Assembly: GCA_910574995.1 (NCBI GenBank)
Contig: CAJTCS010000013.1
Coordinates: 2,501-58,430 of the forward strand
DNA from: Oscillospiraceae bacterium
Lineage (GTDB): Bacteria; Bacillota; Clostridia; Oscillospirales; Acutalibacteraceae
DNA: 55,930 nt
Direction: 5' to 3'
Below are positions 10,038 to 19,339 of this stretch, piece by piece. A model generated the notes under the pieces. That model worked only from the letters and a program-made list of their open reading frames with translations. It did no database searches and was not told the DNA's origin. Each line of letters starts with the position of its first letter. Within the stretch, counting starts at the first letter, position 1. The translations under genes and the position numbers were made by a program.

Positions 10038-10520
10038 ATGCGCAGCGAGCAGGAGGCCAACAGGGTTATCGGGCAGTACGCCGGCTTGGTGCGGCGTATC
10101 TGCCTGATGCACCTGAAAAACAGGGCTGACTCGGAGGATGTATTCCAAACGGTGTTTTTGAAGTATGTCCTCAGCACGGCTGCGTTCAAAAGTGAAGAGC
10201 ATGAAAAGGCCTGGTTCATCCGGGTGACGGTGAATGCCTGTAAAGACCTGTTGGGCAGCTTCTTCCGCACCCACACCGTCCCTTTGGACGAACTGGTAGA
10301 CTTGCCCGCCGAGGCCCCCCCGGACACCCGGGAGGTGCTGGACGCGGTGCTTTCCCTTCCGGAAAAATACCGGGACGCGGTGTACCTGCACTATATCGAG
10401 GGGTATACGGCGCCGGAGATAGGGGAAATCTTACATAAAAACGTAAACACCGTATATACGCTGCTGACGCGCTCGAAAAAGCTGCTGCGGGAAAAGCTGG
10501 GAGGTGACGGAGATGGGTGA
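10038..10520 (+). CDS. ECF-type RNA polymerase sigma factor
   Basis: 160 residues with the two-domain ECF layout. Region 2 is roughly residues 8-75 (VRRICLMHLKNRADSEDVFQ, KAWFIRVTVNACKD). Region 4 is roughly 105-155 (LPEKYRDAVYLHYIEGYTAP, then a helix-turn-helix and TLLTRSKKLLREKL). The start ATG lies nine bases after the upstream stop. The gene overlaps the anti-sigma gene by eight bases, the usual arrangement for a sigma/anti-sigma pair. It presumably transcribes its own operon and perhaps a small regulon. No recognisable ECF promoter could be confirmed upstream of 9627. Confidence 0.92.
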   Translation: MRSEQEANRVIGQYAGLVRRICLMHLKNRADSEDVFQTVFLKYVLSTAAFKSEEHEKAWFIRVTVNACKDLLGSFFRTHTVPLDELVDLPAEAPPDTREVLDAVLSLPEKYRDAVYLHYIEGYTAPEIGEILHKNVNTVYTLLTRSKKLLREKLGGDGDG

Positions 10521-11277
10521 GCGGCTGCGGGAGGCTTTTGCCGCCGTAGAGGCGGAAGAAGAGCTGAAAGACAGGACACAGGCTTATCTTTTCCGTAAGA
10601 CCCAGGGGTATTCGGCCCGGAAAGCGGCCGGCAGGGCCGGGCCCATGCGGTGGGCTGTCGCGGTTGCCTGCCTGGTGCTGTTTGCCGGGCTGGGCGCGGG
10701 CCTTTTTTTCACGCCGGTGTCGGCCATCAGCATCGACATCAACCCCTCCCTGGAGTTAAACGTGAACTGTTTTGACCGGGTGGTGTCCGTAGAGGGCTTT
10801 AACGAGGACGGCCGGAAGCTGGCAGAGCGGCTGCAAGTCCGTTTTATGGGATACCCCGCCGCATTGGACGCGGTGCTGGCGGAGGAAAGCGTACAGTCCC
10901 GCCTGGCGGATGGGGAGCCCCTGTCCATCTATGTGGCCTGCGACGACGAGCAGCGCGGCGGCGCCATGCTGGACGAGGTGAGGCACTGCGCGGGCCGGGG
11001 CCGGAACATCCATTGCCAGGCCGGAAGCCGGGAGACGGAGGAGGCCGCCCACGCGGCGGGCCTTTCCTGCGGCAAATACCGGGCGTTCTTAGAGCTGCAG
11101 GCGCTGGACCCCACGGTACTTCCGGAGGATGTGCAGGGCCTGACCATGCGGGAGATACGGGAAAAGATTGCGGCCCTTTCTGGCAAGGGTACGGCCTGGC
11201 CCGGCTGCGGCAAGGGCAATGGCCGCGGCCAAGGGAAGCGCCACGGCCAGGGGGCCGGCTGCGCCCAGGAAGGCTGA
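10513..11277 (+). CDS. RsgI-like membrane anti-sigma factor
   Basis: 254 residues. The cytoplasmic N-terminus (1-45) carries the EEELKDRTQAYLFRKTQGY stretch typical of clostridial ECF anti-sigma factors. One membrane helix spans about residues 47-67. The outside domain starts SAISIDINPSLELNVN, the hallmark of the RsgI-like middle domain, and the C-terminus is basic and rich in Gly, Lys and His. ATG at 10513 is used because GGAGGTGA precedes it by about seven bases; GTG at 10504 would destroy that site. It should hold the sigma factor until an extracellular signal releases it. The Gly/His/Cys tail echoes the secreted protein two genes upstream. Confidence 0.88.
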   Translation: MGERLREAFAAVEAEEELKDRTQAYLFRKTQGYSARKAAGRAGPMRWAVAVACLVLFAGLGAGLFFTPVSAISIDINPSLELNVNCFDRVVSVEGFNEDGRKLAERLQVRFMGYPAALDAVLAEESVQSRLADGEPLSIYVACDDEQRGGAMLDEVRHCAGRGRNIHCQAGSRETEEAAHAAGLSCGKYRAFLELQALDPTVLPEDVQGLTMREIREKIAALSGKGTAWPGCGKGNGRGQGKRHGQGAGCAQEG

Positions 11278-11308
11278 CGGGCTTTCCCGGTAAGCTGAGG
11301 TTTGTGTC

Positions 11309-11344
11309 CGCGGGAACGCCTGGGGAAGGCGTTCCCGCGTTTTT
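11309..11344 (+). terminator. Terminator of the sigma/anti-sigma operon
   Basis: Perfect 12-pair stem CGCGGGAACGCC / GGCGTTCCCGCG with a seven-base loop and a TTTTT tail, 31 bases after the anti-sigma stop. It isolates the module from purL. Confidence 0.93.
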
Positions 11345-11537
11345 GCCGGCATATACTGTAAGTAAGGGTAGCGGGGCAAGATTATATATATGGGAAAGAT
11401 GCCGGGCCCCATAAAAAATCGAAAATTGCGCTTTATAAACGGCGGCTCTTGTGCTAAAATGGGTATGGATATGCCCGGCTTTCCACAGGGGCCGCCTTGC
11501 TTTTTGCCAGCCCCCCCAACCAAAGGAGGTACACACC

Positions 11538-14500
11538 ATGGTAACGAGAGTATTTGTAGAAAAGCGGAAAGGGTTTGACGTAGAGGCCCAAGGCCTCTTA
11601 CAGGATTTGCGGGAGAATCTGGGCCTGGCTGGCCTGGAAGAGGTGCGCGTGCTGAACCGGTACGACGTTTCCGGCCTAAGCGGGGAGGAGTTCGGGGCTG
11701 CCGCGCGCACGGTGTTGTCCGAGCCCAACCTGGACAACGTGTATAAGGAGGATTACGTGTTGCCCCCCGAGTACCGGGTGTTTGCCATGGAGTACCTGCC
11801 CGGACAGTATGACCAGCGGGCGGATAGCGCCGCCCAGTGCGTGCAGCTGCTTACCCAGGGGGAGAGGCCCCAGGTGGCCACGGCCCGGGTTATCGGGGTA
11901 AAAGGGCGGGTGACGGGGGAAGAATTCGCCAAAATCAAGGCGTACCTTATCAACCCTGTGGAAAGCCGGGAGGCTTCTTTGGAGAAACCGGAAACCCTGG
12001 ACATGCAGGCGCCGCCCCCGGCGGCGGTAGCCCGGGTACAGGGCTTTACCGGCTGGCAGGAAGAGGAGATGAAAAGCTATTTCGATTCCATGGGATTTGC
12101 CATGACCCTTTCGGACCTGTTCTTCTGCCGGGACTACTTCCGGGACGAGGAGCGGCGCGACCCCACCGTTACCGAGCTGCGGGTCATCGACACCTATTGG
12201 AGCGACCACTGCCGCCATACCACCTTCCTTACCCGCTTAGAGGAGGTCCGGGCGGAAGAAGGCCCCTTAAAGGGGGCTATCGAGGCCGCGCTGCAGGGCT
12301 ATCTGCGGGTGCGGGGGGAATTGTACGGCGAAACGGACAGGCCCGTCTCCTTGATGGACATGGCCACCATCGGCGGGAAATATTTACGGAAAAAGGGCCT
12401 GGTGCCCGACTTGGACGTAAGCGACGAGATCAATGCCTGTTCCATCGAGGCCCCTGTCACCATAAAGGACAAGGCGGGCGAGCGCACGGAGACCTGGCTC
12501 ATCCAGTTCAAGAACGAGACGCACAACCACCCCACGGAGATCGAGCCTTTCGGCGGGGCGGCCACCTGCCTGGGCGGCGCCATCCGGGACCCCCTGTCCG
12601 GCCGGGCCTATGTGTACCAGGCCATGCGCGTTACCGGCAGCGGCGACCCCACCCTGCCCTTTGAGAAGACCATGCCCGGCAAGCTGCCCGCCCGGAAGAT
12701 CACCACCGGGGCGGCCGCGGGCTACTCGTCTTACGGCAACCAGATCGGCCTGGCCACAGGGCAGGTTACCGAACTGTACGACCCTGGCTACGCCGCCAAA
12801 CGCCTGGAAATCGGCGCTGTGGTAGGGGCCTCCCCGAAAGGGAACGTACGCCGGGAAGAGCCCCGGCCCGGGGACGTGGTGGTGCTGCTGGGCGGGGCCA
12901 CCGGCCGTGACGGCATCGGCGGGGCCACGGGTTCCAGCAAGGCCCACACGGAAAAGTCTGTAGAGGCCTGCGGCGCGGAGGTGCAGAAGGGCAACCCCCC
13001 CACCGAGCGCAAGCTGCAAAGGCTGTTCCGCGACCAGGGCTGCGCCCGGCTTATCAAACGCTGCAACGACTTTGGCGCGGGGGGCGTATGCGTGGCCATT
13101 GGAGAGCTGGCCCCGGGGCTTTCCATCCAATTGGACAAGGTGCAGAAAAAATACGAGGGCCTGGACGGCACCGAGCTGGCCATCTCCGAATCCCAGGAGC
13201 GCATGGCAGTGGTGCTGGACCCGGCGGACGTGGAAAGGTTCTGCGCCCTGGCGGACATGGAGAACCTGGACGCCTACCCGGTGGCCGTGGTAACAGAGTC
13301 CCCCCGGCTGCAGATGGAATGGCGGGGGGACCGGATAGTGGACCTGTCCCGGGCGTTTTTGGACACCAACGGCGTGACCCAGCGGGCGAGGGCGGCCATT
13401 TCCGGGGCCAAGGGGAAAAGCTACCGGGATTCCATTCCGGTAGCCCTGGCTGGCAAAGAGGGCCTGGAGGCCCTGAAAGCCAACATGGCCCGGCTGGAGG
13501 TGTGCGGCCAGAAGGGCCTGGCCGAGCGGTTCGACGCTTCCATTGGCGCGGCTACCGTGTTGATGCCCTTTGCCGGGCAGTACCAGCTGACCCCGGAGGA
13601 AGCCATGGTGGCCAAGGTCCCCCTGCTGGAGGGGGAGACGGACGACTGTACCGCCATGGCCTACGGGTATATCCCGGGGATAGCCAAGTGGTCGCCCTTT
13701 ATGGGCGCGGCGTATGCGGTGGTAGAGAGCCTGTCGAAGCTGTGCGCCGTAGGGGCCGACCCCCTGAAGGCCCGGCTCACCTTCCAGGAATATTTCCCCC
13801 GCCTGCACCAGGACCCCGAACGCTGGGGCCTGCCTGCCGGGGCGCTTCTGGGGGCGCTGACGGCCCAGCTGGGCATGGGCCTGCCGGCCATCGGCGGCAA
13901 GGACAGCATGTCCGGTTCTTTCGAGCGGCTGGACGTGCCCCCCACGCTGGTCAGCTTTGCCCTTTCCATGGCCAGCGCCAAAGCCACGCGGTCAGCCTGC
14001 GTGAAAGACCCGGGCCTGCGGCTGGTGCTGCTGCCCCTGCCCGAGGACCAGGACGGTATGCCCCGGTGGGAAAGGCTGAAAGAGTATTACAGCTGTGTGC
14101 TGCGGCACATGGAGTGCGGGGACATCGTAGCCGCGGGCGTGGTGCGGGAGGGCGGCGCGGCCGCCTGCGTAATGCGCATGTGCTTTGGCAGCGGCATGGG
14201 CTTCACCTTCCGGAAAGGCCTTTCTAAAGAAGAGCTTTACGCGCCCAAGGCCGGGGCGCTGGTGGCGGCCCTTTCCAGCGAGGCCCAGGTGGAGGGCGGT
14301 GTCCTGTTGGGCTGTACCGCCGGCGGGGGCAACGTGGAACTGGACGGGGAAAAAATGCCGGTAGAAGAGCTGGCGTCCATCTGGAACGGCACGCTGGAGA
14401 AGGTCTTCCCCAACCTGGCCAAGGCGGCGCCCGTCCCGGCGGACGTGCCCCTGTACACAAAGCGGCCCGCCCATTCACCTATGGTCAAGGCCCCCAGGCC

Positions 14501-15293
14501 CCGGGTGTTCATCCCTGTGTTCCCTGGCACCAACTGCGAGGTGGACACGGCCCGGGCTTTCCAGCGGGCCGGGGCCGAGACGGAAATCCTGGTGGTGAAG
14601 AACCGCAGCCCCCAGGACATTGAGGAGACCATCGCACGCATGGAAAAGGCCATAAAAGGGGCCCAGATCGTCATGCTGCCCGGGGGCTTCTCTGGGGGCG
14701 ACGAGCCCGAGGGCTCTGGCAAATTCATTGCCACCACCTTCCGGAACCCCCGCATCGCCCAGGCCGTCACCGACCTTTTAGAGCAGCGGGACGGCCTGAT
14801 GCTGGGCATCTGCAACGGTTTCCAGGCCCTTATCAAGCTGGGCCTGGTGCCCTACGGCAAAATTACCGAACCCCAGGAGGACGACCCTACCCTGACCTTC
14901 AATTCGCTGGGCCGGCACGTCTCCCGCATGGTATATACCCGCGTCACCAGCGTCAAATCCCCCTGGCTGGCCGGCGCCAACCCCGGCGACCTGCACACCG
15001 TCCCGGTTTCACATGGGGAGGGCCGCTTTGTGGCGGAGGAAAAGGCCCTGCGGGCCCTGATTGCCAACGGCCAGGTAGCCACCCAGTATGTAGACCCCAA
15101 CGGCCTGGTTTCCGGGGACATCCAGTGGAACCCCAACGGCTCTGTGTGCGGTATCGAGGGCATCACCAGCCCGGACGGCCGGGTCTTCGGCAAGATGGGG
15201 CATTCCGAGCGCATGGGCAAGCACCTGTACAAGAATGTCCCGGGTGAAAAAGACCAGCGCATTTTCGCCTCTGGCGTGCGGTATTTCCAATAG
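11538..15293 (+). CDS. purL: Phosphoribosylformylglycinamidine synthase, single-chain
   Basis: 1251 residues, the full-length fused FGAM synthase that converts FGAR, glutamine and ATP to FGAM in purine synthesis. It has an N-terminal PurS-like part, two AIR-synthase-type halves (THNHPTEIEPFGGAATCLGG; GIGGATGSSKAH; AIGGKDSMSGS), and a C-terminal class-I glutaminase with the nucleophile in LMLGICNGFQA and the histidine in SHGEGRF. The start ATG is fixed by AAAGGAGGT at 11522-11530. Many Bacillota instead use separate PurS, PurQ and PurL. The gene stands alone here, not in a pur operon. A possible -10 (TAAAAT, 11455-11460) lies upstream without a good -35. Confidence 0.97.
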   Translation: MVTRVFVEKRKGFDVEAQGLLQDLRENLGLAGLEEVRVLNRYDVSGLSGEEFGAAARTVLSEPNLDNVYKEDYVLPPEYRVFAMEYLPGQYDQRADSAAQCVQLLTQGERPQVATARVIGVKGRVTGEEFAKIKAYLINPVESREASLEKPETLDMQAPPPAAVARVQGFTGWQEEEMKSYFDSMGFAMTLSDLFFCRDYFRDEERRDPTVTELRVIDTYWSDHCRHTTFLTRLEEVRAEEGPLKGAIEAALQGYLRVRGELYGETDRPVSLMDMATIGGKYLRKKGLVPDLDVSDEINACSIEAPVTIKDKAGERTETWLIQFKNETHNHPTEIEPFGGAATCLGGAIRDPLSGRAYVYQAMRVTGSGDPTLPFEKTMPGKLPARKITTGAAAGYSSYGNQIGLATGQVTELYDPGYAAKRLEIGAVVGASPKGNVRREEPRPGDVVVLLGGATGRDGIGGATGSSKAHTEKSVEACGAEVQKGNPPTERKLQRLFRDQGCARLIKRCNDFGAGGVCVAIGELAPGLSIQLDKVQKKYEGLDGTELAISESQERMAVVLDPADVERFCALADMENLDAYPVAVVTESPRLQMEWRGDRIVDLSRAFLDTNGVTQRARAAISGAKGKSYRDSIPVALAGKEGLEALKANMARLEVCGQKGLAERFDASIGAATVLMPFAGQYQLTPEEAMVAKVPLLEGETDDCTAMAYGYIPGIAKWSPFMGAAYAVVESLSKLCAVGADPLKARLTFQEYFPRLHQDPERWGLPAGALLGALTAQLGMGLPAIGGKDSMSGSFERLDVPPTLVSFALSMASAKATRSACVKDPGLRLVLLPLPEDQDGMPRWERLKEYYSCVLRHMECGDIVAAGVVREGGAAACVMRMCFGSGMGFTFRKGLSKEELYAPKAGALVAALSSEAQVEGGVLLGCTAGGGNVELDGEKMPVEELASIWNGTLEKVFPNLAKAAPVPADVPLYTKRPAHSPMVKAPRPRVFIPVFPGTNCEVDTARAFQRAGAETEILVVKNRSPQDIEETIARMEKAIKGAQIVMLPGGFSGGDEPEGSGKFIATTFRNPRIAQAVTDLLEQRDGLMLGICNGFQALIKLGLVPYGKITEPQEDDPTLTFNSLGRHVSRMVYTRVTSVKSPWLAGANPGDLHTVPVSHGEGRFVAEEKALRALIANGQVATQYVDPNGLVSGDIQWNPNGSVCGIEGITSPDGRVFGKMGHSERMGKHLYKNVPGEKDQRIFASGVRYFQ

Positions 15294-15439
15294 GGAATGA
15301 AGGCAGGCGCGGCGTGTATGCGGGGGCAGTGGGGCCCGGCCTTTCCCCGGCCCTTTGGCGCGCGCCTATACAAACAGGATAGCCGGGCGGGGGTTCGCCT
15401 GGAGGTAAAAGGGAGGCGGCCCTGGAGGCCGCCGGAATC

Positions 15440-15468
15440 TTGACAGCAAGGGCATTTTGTGGTAGCAT
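15440..15468 (+). promoter_or_regulatory. Sigma-A promoter of prs
   Basis: TTGACA (15440-15445), 17-base spacer, TAGCAT (15463-15468), about 110 bases before the prs start. A GC-rich stem (GGCGGCC/GGCCGCC) just upstream may end purL transcription but has no T-run. Confidence 0.65.
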
Positions 15469-15580
15469 AAGCCCATGTTGGGAAGCCATCGTTTTTGGCA
15501 GGAAAAGGGCGGCGCCTGCCCATATAAAACGGTTTTTTTGCAGGCGTGTCTTTTGGAATCGCACCCGATTGAGGAAAGGG

Positions 15581-16786
15581 ATGGTCAAAATGAAGGAACA
15601 AACGGCAAAATTTTTTTTCAGCCCCGAAAACGCCCTGGCCCCCTTGGGCATCATCTCGTTAGAGGGCGCCACCGAGCTTTCGGATAAGATCGAAGCCCAT
15701 CTGCTGCGCTGGGCCCGCCAGGCCGGCCGCCAGGTGGATACTTTCCGCATCGGGTCCGGCTGCCCCCGCTTCTCCTCCGGCGACGGCAAGGGCATCATCC
15801 ACGACACCGTGCGGGGCTACGACCTGTTCTTTATCGTAGACGTGGGGAACTACAGCTGTACCTATAAATTTTTCGGCAAAGAGAACCACATGTCCCCAGA
15901 CGACCATTTCCAGGACCTGAAGCGGCTGATCCAGGCTGTCAGCGGCAAGGCCCACCGTATCAACGTGATTATGCCCTTGCTGTACGGCGGCCGGCAGCAC
16001 CGCCGCAGCTACCGGGAGTCTTTGGACTGCGCTTTCGCCCTGCAAGAGCTGCAGAACATGGGCGTGGCCAACGTGGTCACCTTCGACGCCCATGACCCCA
16101 GGGTGCAGAACGCCGTGCCCCTTATGGGCTTCGACAGCCTGCGCCCCTCTTACCAGGTGCTGAAGAAGATGCTGCGCAGTTTCCCGGACCTGGTGGTGGA
16201 CCGGGACGACTTTATGGTCATCAGCCCCGACGAGGGGGCCCTGGACCGGAACATGTTCTATGCCTCTGTTATGGGGGTGGAGATGGGCATGTTCTACAAG
16301 CGGCGGGATTATTCGCGGGTGGTGGACGGCCGGAATCCCATCGTGGCCCATGAATACCTGGGCTCGGACGTGCGGGGCAAAGACGTTTTCGTGGCCGACG
16401 ACATCATTTCCTCCGGCGAGTCTATGCTGGACATTGCCTATAACGTGAAAGAACGGGGGGCCAAGCGGTTTTTTGCTTTCGCTACCTATGCCATTTTCAC
16501 AAACGGCCTGGAAAATTTCGATAAGGCGTATCAAGAAGGGGTTATCCATGGGGTGTTTGGCTCTAACCTGACGTACCGTACCGAAGAGTTGAAGAACCGC
16601 CCCTGGTTCTATGAGGTGGACGTCTCCAAATACATCGCCTACTTTATCGCGGCCCTGAACCACGACATCTCGGTGGGCGCCCTCATCAACCCCCACGAGA
16701 AGATACATGCGCTGCTGAAAAAGCGCCGGGAAGAGCGGCTGGCGATGGAGGACGAGCAGCTTAGCTTCGAGCCCAAGCAGCGGTAA
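15581..16786 (+). CDS. prs: Ribose-phosphate pyrophosphokinase, long variant
   Basis: 401 residues. It makes PRPP from ribose-5-phosphate and ATP for nucleotide, histidine and NAD synthesis. Recognisable motifs are [15 protein letters not shown] near the start, [16 protein letters not shown] (flexible-loop region), [16 protein letters not shown], and the PRPP loop [18 protein letters not shown]. It is about 85 residues longer than canonical Prs (near 315). The ATP-site segment reads [15 protein letters not shown] instead of the usual YARQDRK, placing it in a divergent subfamily. The start ATG has GAGGAAAGGG directly upstream. Confidence 0.88.
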   Translation: MVKMKEQTAKFFFSPENALAPLGIISLEGATELSDKIEAHLLRWARQAGRQVDTFRIGSGCPRFSSGDGKGIIHDTVRGYDLFFIVDVGNYSCTYKFFGKENHMSPDDHFQDLKRLIQAVSGKAHRINVIMPLLYGGRQHRRSYRESLDCAFALQELQNMGVANVVTFDAHDPRVQNAVPLMGFDSLRPSYQVLKKMLRSFPDLVVDRDDFMVISPDEGALDRNMFYASVMGVEMGMFYKRRDYSRVVDGRNPIVAHEYLGSDVRGKDVFVADDIISSGESMLDIAYNVKERGAKRFFAFATYAIFTNGLENFDKAYQEGVIHGVFGSNLTYRTEELKNRPWFYEVDVSKYIAYFIAALNHDISVGALINPHEKIHALLKKRREERLAMEDEQLSFEPKQR

Positions 16787-16844
16787 GCCGCGCACGCTTC
16801 CCGCCCGTTCGCCATATACTGGGGATGCGGCAGGCTATACAGGC

Positions 16845-17100
16845 ACATGCGTTGAAGAAAAGGGAGTACCTTCGCACACCGGGCGCAAGAGAACAGGGGC
16901 CGGGCAATCCGGCTGGAAGCCCCTGGGCCCGGGGCAGGGGAAATGCGTTTCAGAGCAGGCGGGGGGAAATCCCCGCCCGGCAGGGGCCGTTATCCCCCAG
17001 GGCAGGGAAGCCTTGCCCGAAAAGGGATAAACGCGAAGTGGGACCGCGGCTGTGCCGCCTTCGCAGGCAGGAAGGCTGTCTGCGAAGGCGGCATTTTGCG
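16845..17100 (+). ncRNA. T-box leader, probably cysteine-specific
   Basis: The 407-base gap before cysE holds a T-box-like leader. A stem I region begins at GTTGAAGAAAAGGGAGTA (16851-16868). A candidate specifier TGC (Cys) lies at 16944-16946 after GAAA. The T-box sequence AAGTGGGACCGCGGC is at 17036-17050. A terminator follows with perfect 13-pair arms 17054-17066 and 17080-17092 and then ATTTT. Uncharged tRNA-Cys would favour the antiterminator and allow cysE-cysS transcription. The specifier agrees with the downstream genes. A -10-like TATACT at 16815-16820 may start the leader. Stem boundaries are approximate. Confidence 0.82.
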
Positions 17101-17193
17101 TCCCCTGCACAGCGCCCTTCCCGGCTTTCCGGAGAGGGGGGCGCTTCCGCCCGCGCCGCGGGCCTGCCCAAAAAGGAGAAAGGAGATGGCAGT

Positions 17194-17841
17194 ATGTTTC
17201 GGAACCTGAAGGAAGACCTGGATGCGGTGATGGCCAGGGACCCGGCGGCCCGCTCACGGGCGGAGGTGTTTTTCCTCTATTCGGGGTTCAAGGCCGTGCG
17301 GGCCCACCGCAAAGCCAACTGGTTTTTCCGCCATAACCTGAAGTTTATTGCCCGGTGGATATCCCAGCGGTCCCGGAGGAAGACGGGCATCGAGATACAC
17401 CCTGGGGCCAAGATAGGCCGGGGGCTGTTCATTGACCATGGGATGGGCGTGGTCATCGGCGAGACCACCGAGATTGGCGACAACTGTACCCTGTACCAGA
17501 ACGTGACATTGGGGGGCACTGGCAAAGACGTTGGCAAGCGGCATCCTACCTTGGGGGATAACGTCCTGGTAGGGGCGGGGGCTAAGGTGCTGGGCCCCTT
17601 CACAGTGGGCGACAACGCCCGTGTTGCGGCGGGCGCGGTGGTGCTGGACGCCGTCCCGCCGGACGCCACGGCGGTGGGCGTCCCGGCCCGAATAGTGAAG
17701 ATTGGCGGCGCCCGCGTGGGCTGTGCCAGCGAGCAGCTGGACCAGATCCATGTGGCGGACCCCGTCTCCATGGAGCTGTGCCGCCTGCGCGGCCAGCTGG
17801 AGCGTTTGCAGGCGCAGGTTGACACCCTACAGAAAGGATGA
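17194..17841 (+). CDS. cysE: Serine O-acetyltransferase
   Basis: 215 residues. Makes O-acetylserine from serine and acetyl-CoA, the first step of cysteine synthesis. An alpha-helical N-terminus ([20 protein letters not shown]) is followed by a left-handed beta-helix of hexapeptide repeats ([40 protein letters not shown]) with the catalytic DHG.G segment. The C-terminus has a short coiled tail. The start ATG is preceded by AAAGGAG. It is first gene behind the Cys T-box and seven bases ahead of cysS, so acetylserine supply and Cys-tRNA charging are controlled together. Confidence 0.95.
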   Translation: MFRNLKEDLDAVMARDPAARSRAEVFFLYSGFKAVRAHRKANWFFRHNLKFIARWISQRSRRKTGIEIHPGAKIGRGLFIDHGMGVVIGETTEIGDNCTLYQNVTLGGTGKDVGKRHPTLGDNVLVGAGAKVLGPFTVGDNARVAAGAVVLDAVPPDATAVGVPARIVKIGGARVGCASEQLDQIHVADPVSMELCRLRGQLERLQAQVDTLQKG

Positions 17842-17848
17842 AAAAGCA

Positions 17849-19270
17849 ATGGAACTGACAAACACGCTGACGATGAAGAAAGAGGCGGTCGTACCCCACC
17901 AGGCGGGGCGGATACGCATGTATACCTGCGGGCCCACCGTATACCACTTCGCCCACATTGGCAACCTGCGGTCCTACCTGATGGAGGACGTGTTGGAAAA
18001 ATTTTTGCGGTATGAAGGGTACCAGGTGGACCGTGTGATGAACATTACCGACGTGGGGCATCTGTCCTCTGACGCGGACACGGGAGAGGATAAGATGCTG
18101 AAAGGGGCCAAGCGGGAGCATAAGGGCGTTATGGAGATCGCGCGGTTTTACACGGACGCTTTCTTTGCCGACTGCGAAAAGCTGAACATCCGCAAGCCCG
18201 ACACGGTGGTGCCGGCCACCAGCCGCATCCCCGACTTCATCGAGATGGTGGGGAAGCTTTTGGAAAAGGGCTATGCCTACCAGGCGGGGGGCAACGTGTA
18301 CTTCGATACAGGCAAATTGGACAAATACTATGTATTTGGCAACCAGGACAGCGAAGGCCTGGCCGTGGGCGTGCGGGACAGCGTGGACGCGGACGAGAAC
18401 AAGCGGAACAAGACCGATTTTGTGCTGTGGTTCACCAAGTCCAAATTTGACGACCAAGAGCTGAAATGGGAAAGCCCCTGGGGCCTGGGCTACCCTGGCT
18501 GGCATATCGAGTGCTCCGCCATCAGCGTGAAGGAGCTGGGGGGGTACCTGGACATCCATTGCGGCGGCATTGACAACGCCTTCCCCCACCACACCAACGA
18601 GATCGCCCAAAGCGAGGCATACCTGGGCCATCCCTGGTGTAAATACTGGTTCCACGTGCTGCATTTGAACGACGCGCGGGGCAAAATGAGCAAGTCCAAA
18701 GGGGATTTCCTCACCGTCCCCCTGCTGGAGGAAAAGGGCTATGACCCCCTGGCATACCGCTTCTTCTGCCTGCAATCCCATTACCGCAAGCCCCTTGCCT
18801 TCTCTTTCGAAAGCCTTACAAACGCCGCCCAGGCCTATCAAAAGCTGGCGGGGCGCATTGGGGCGCTGTCTACGGAAGGGGAGCTGGACACCGGGGGCGC
18901 AAAGCCCTTCCAAGAGAAATTCCGCCAGGCCCTGGGCAATGATTTGAACACCTCGTTGGCTATTACGGTTTTGTACGATCTGCTTAAATCCGGCCTTTCC
19001 GACGTTACCAAGCGTTGGCTTATCGGGGAGTTTGACCAGGTGCTCTCCCTGGACCTGCTGGAGGCCGCCCAAAAAGCCGGCCCCGCCGGAGGGGACGCCC
19101 TTCCCCCGGAAGAGGCCGTGGAGATCGAGGCCCTCATCCAAAAGCGGCAGGAGGCCCGGAAGAACAAAGACTGGGCTGCGGCCGACGCGATCCGGGACCA
19201 GCTGGCCGCTAAGGGCGTTGTGACAAAGGACACACCCCAGGGGGTGGCCTGGGAGGTTGTCAAAAAATAG
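17849..19270 (+). CDS. cysS: Cysteinyl-tRNA synthetase
   Basis: 473-residue class-I synthetase. The HIGH-type motif is HIGN in TCGPTVYHFAHIGNLRSYL. The zinc cysteine of CGPTVY, the WHIECSA block, and KMSKSKGDFLTV near the expected distance are all present. The length is normal. The start ATG at 17849 follows AGAAAGGATG. It is the second gene of the T-box-controlled cysE-cysS operon. A short GGGCG/CGCCC hairpin with TTT overlaps the stop and may terminate the unit. Confidence 0.97.
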   Translation: MELTNTLTMKKEAVVPHQAGRIRMYTCGPTVYHFAHIGNLRSYLMEDVLEKFLRYEGYQVDRVMNITDVGHLSSDADTGEDKMLKGAKREHKGVMEIARFYTDAFFADCEKLNIRKPDTVVPATSRIPDFIEMVGKLLEKGYAYQAGGNVYFDTGKLDKYYVFGNQDSEGLAVGVRDSVDADENKRNKTDFVLWFTKSKFDDQELKWESPWGLGYPGWHIECSAISVKELGGYLDIHCGGIDNAFPHHTNEIAQSEAYLGHPWCKYWFHVLHLNDARGKMSKSKGDFLTVPLLEEKGYDPLAYRFFCLQSHYRKPLAFSFESLTNAAQAYQKLAGRIGALSTEGELDTGGAKPFQEKFRQALGNDLNTSLAITVLYDLLKSGLSDVTKRWLIGEFDQVLSLDLLEAAQKAGPAGGDALPPEEAVEIEALIQKRQEARKNKDWAAADAIRDQLAAKGVVTKDTPQGVAWEVVKK

Positions 19271-19304
19271 GGCGTATGCAAGCGCCCTTTACCCAAAAAG
19301 CCCC

Positions 19305-19333
19305 TTGACAATCCGCGTTAGGGGGCGTATAAT
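19305..19333 (+). promoter_or_regulatory. Consensus sigma-A promoter of infC-rpmI-rplT
   Basis: Perfect consensus TTGACA (19305-19310), 17-base spacer, TATAAT (19328-19333), followed by a leader of about 300 bases. Confidence 0.92.
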
Positions 19334-19339
19334 CAACAA

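Noticed and set aside
12384-13808. Long antisense open frames across purL, cysS, smc, leuS and copA
   Set aside because: High G+C creates long shadow frames. Their products are low in family motifs and rich in His/Gly/Pro/Arg, and the opposite strand encodes complete known proteins.
17838-17849. Alternative ATG at 17838 for cysS
   Set aside because: Out of frame with cysS. ATG 17849 gives the expected N-terminus.
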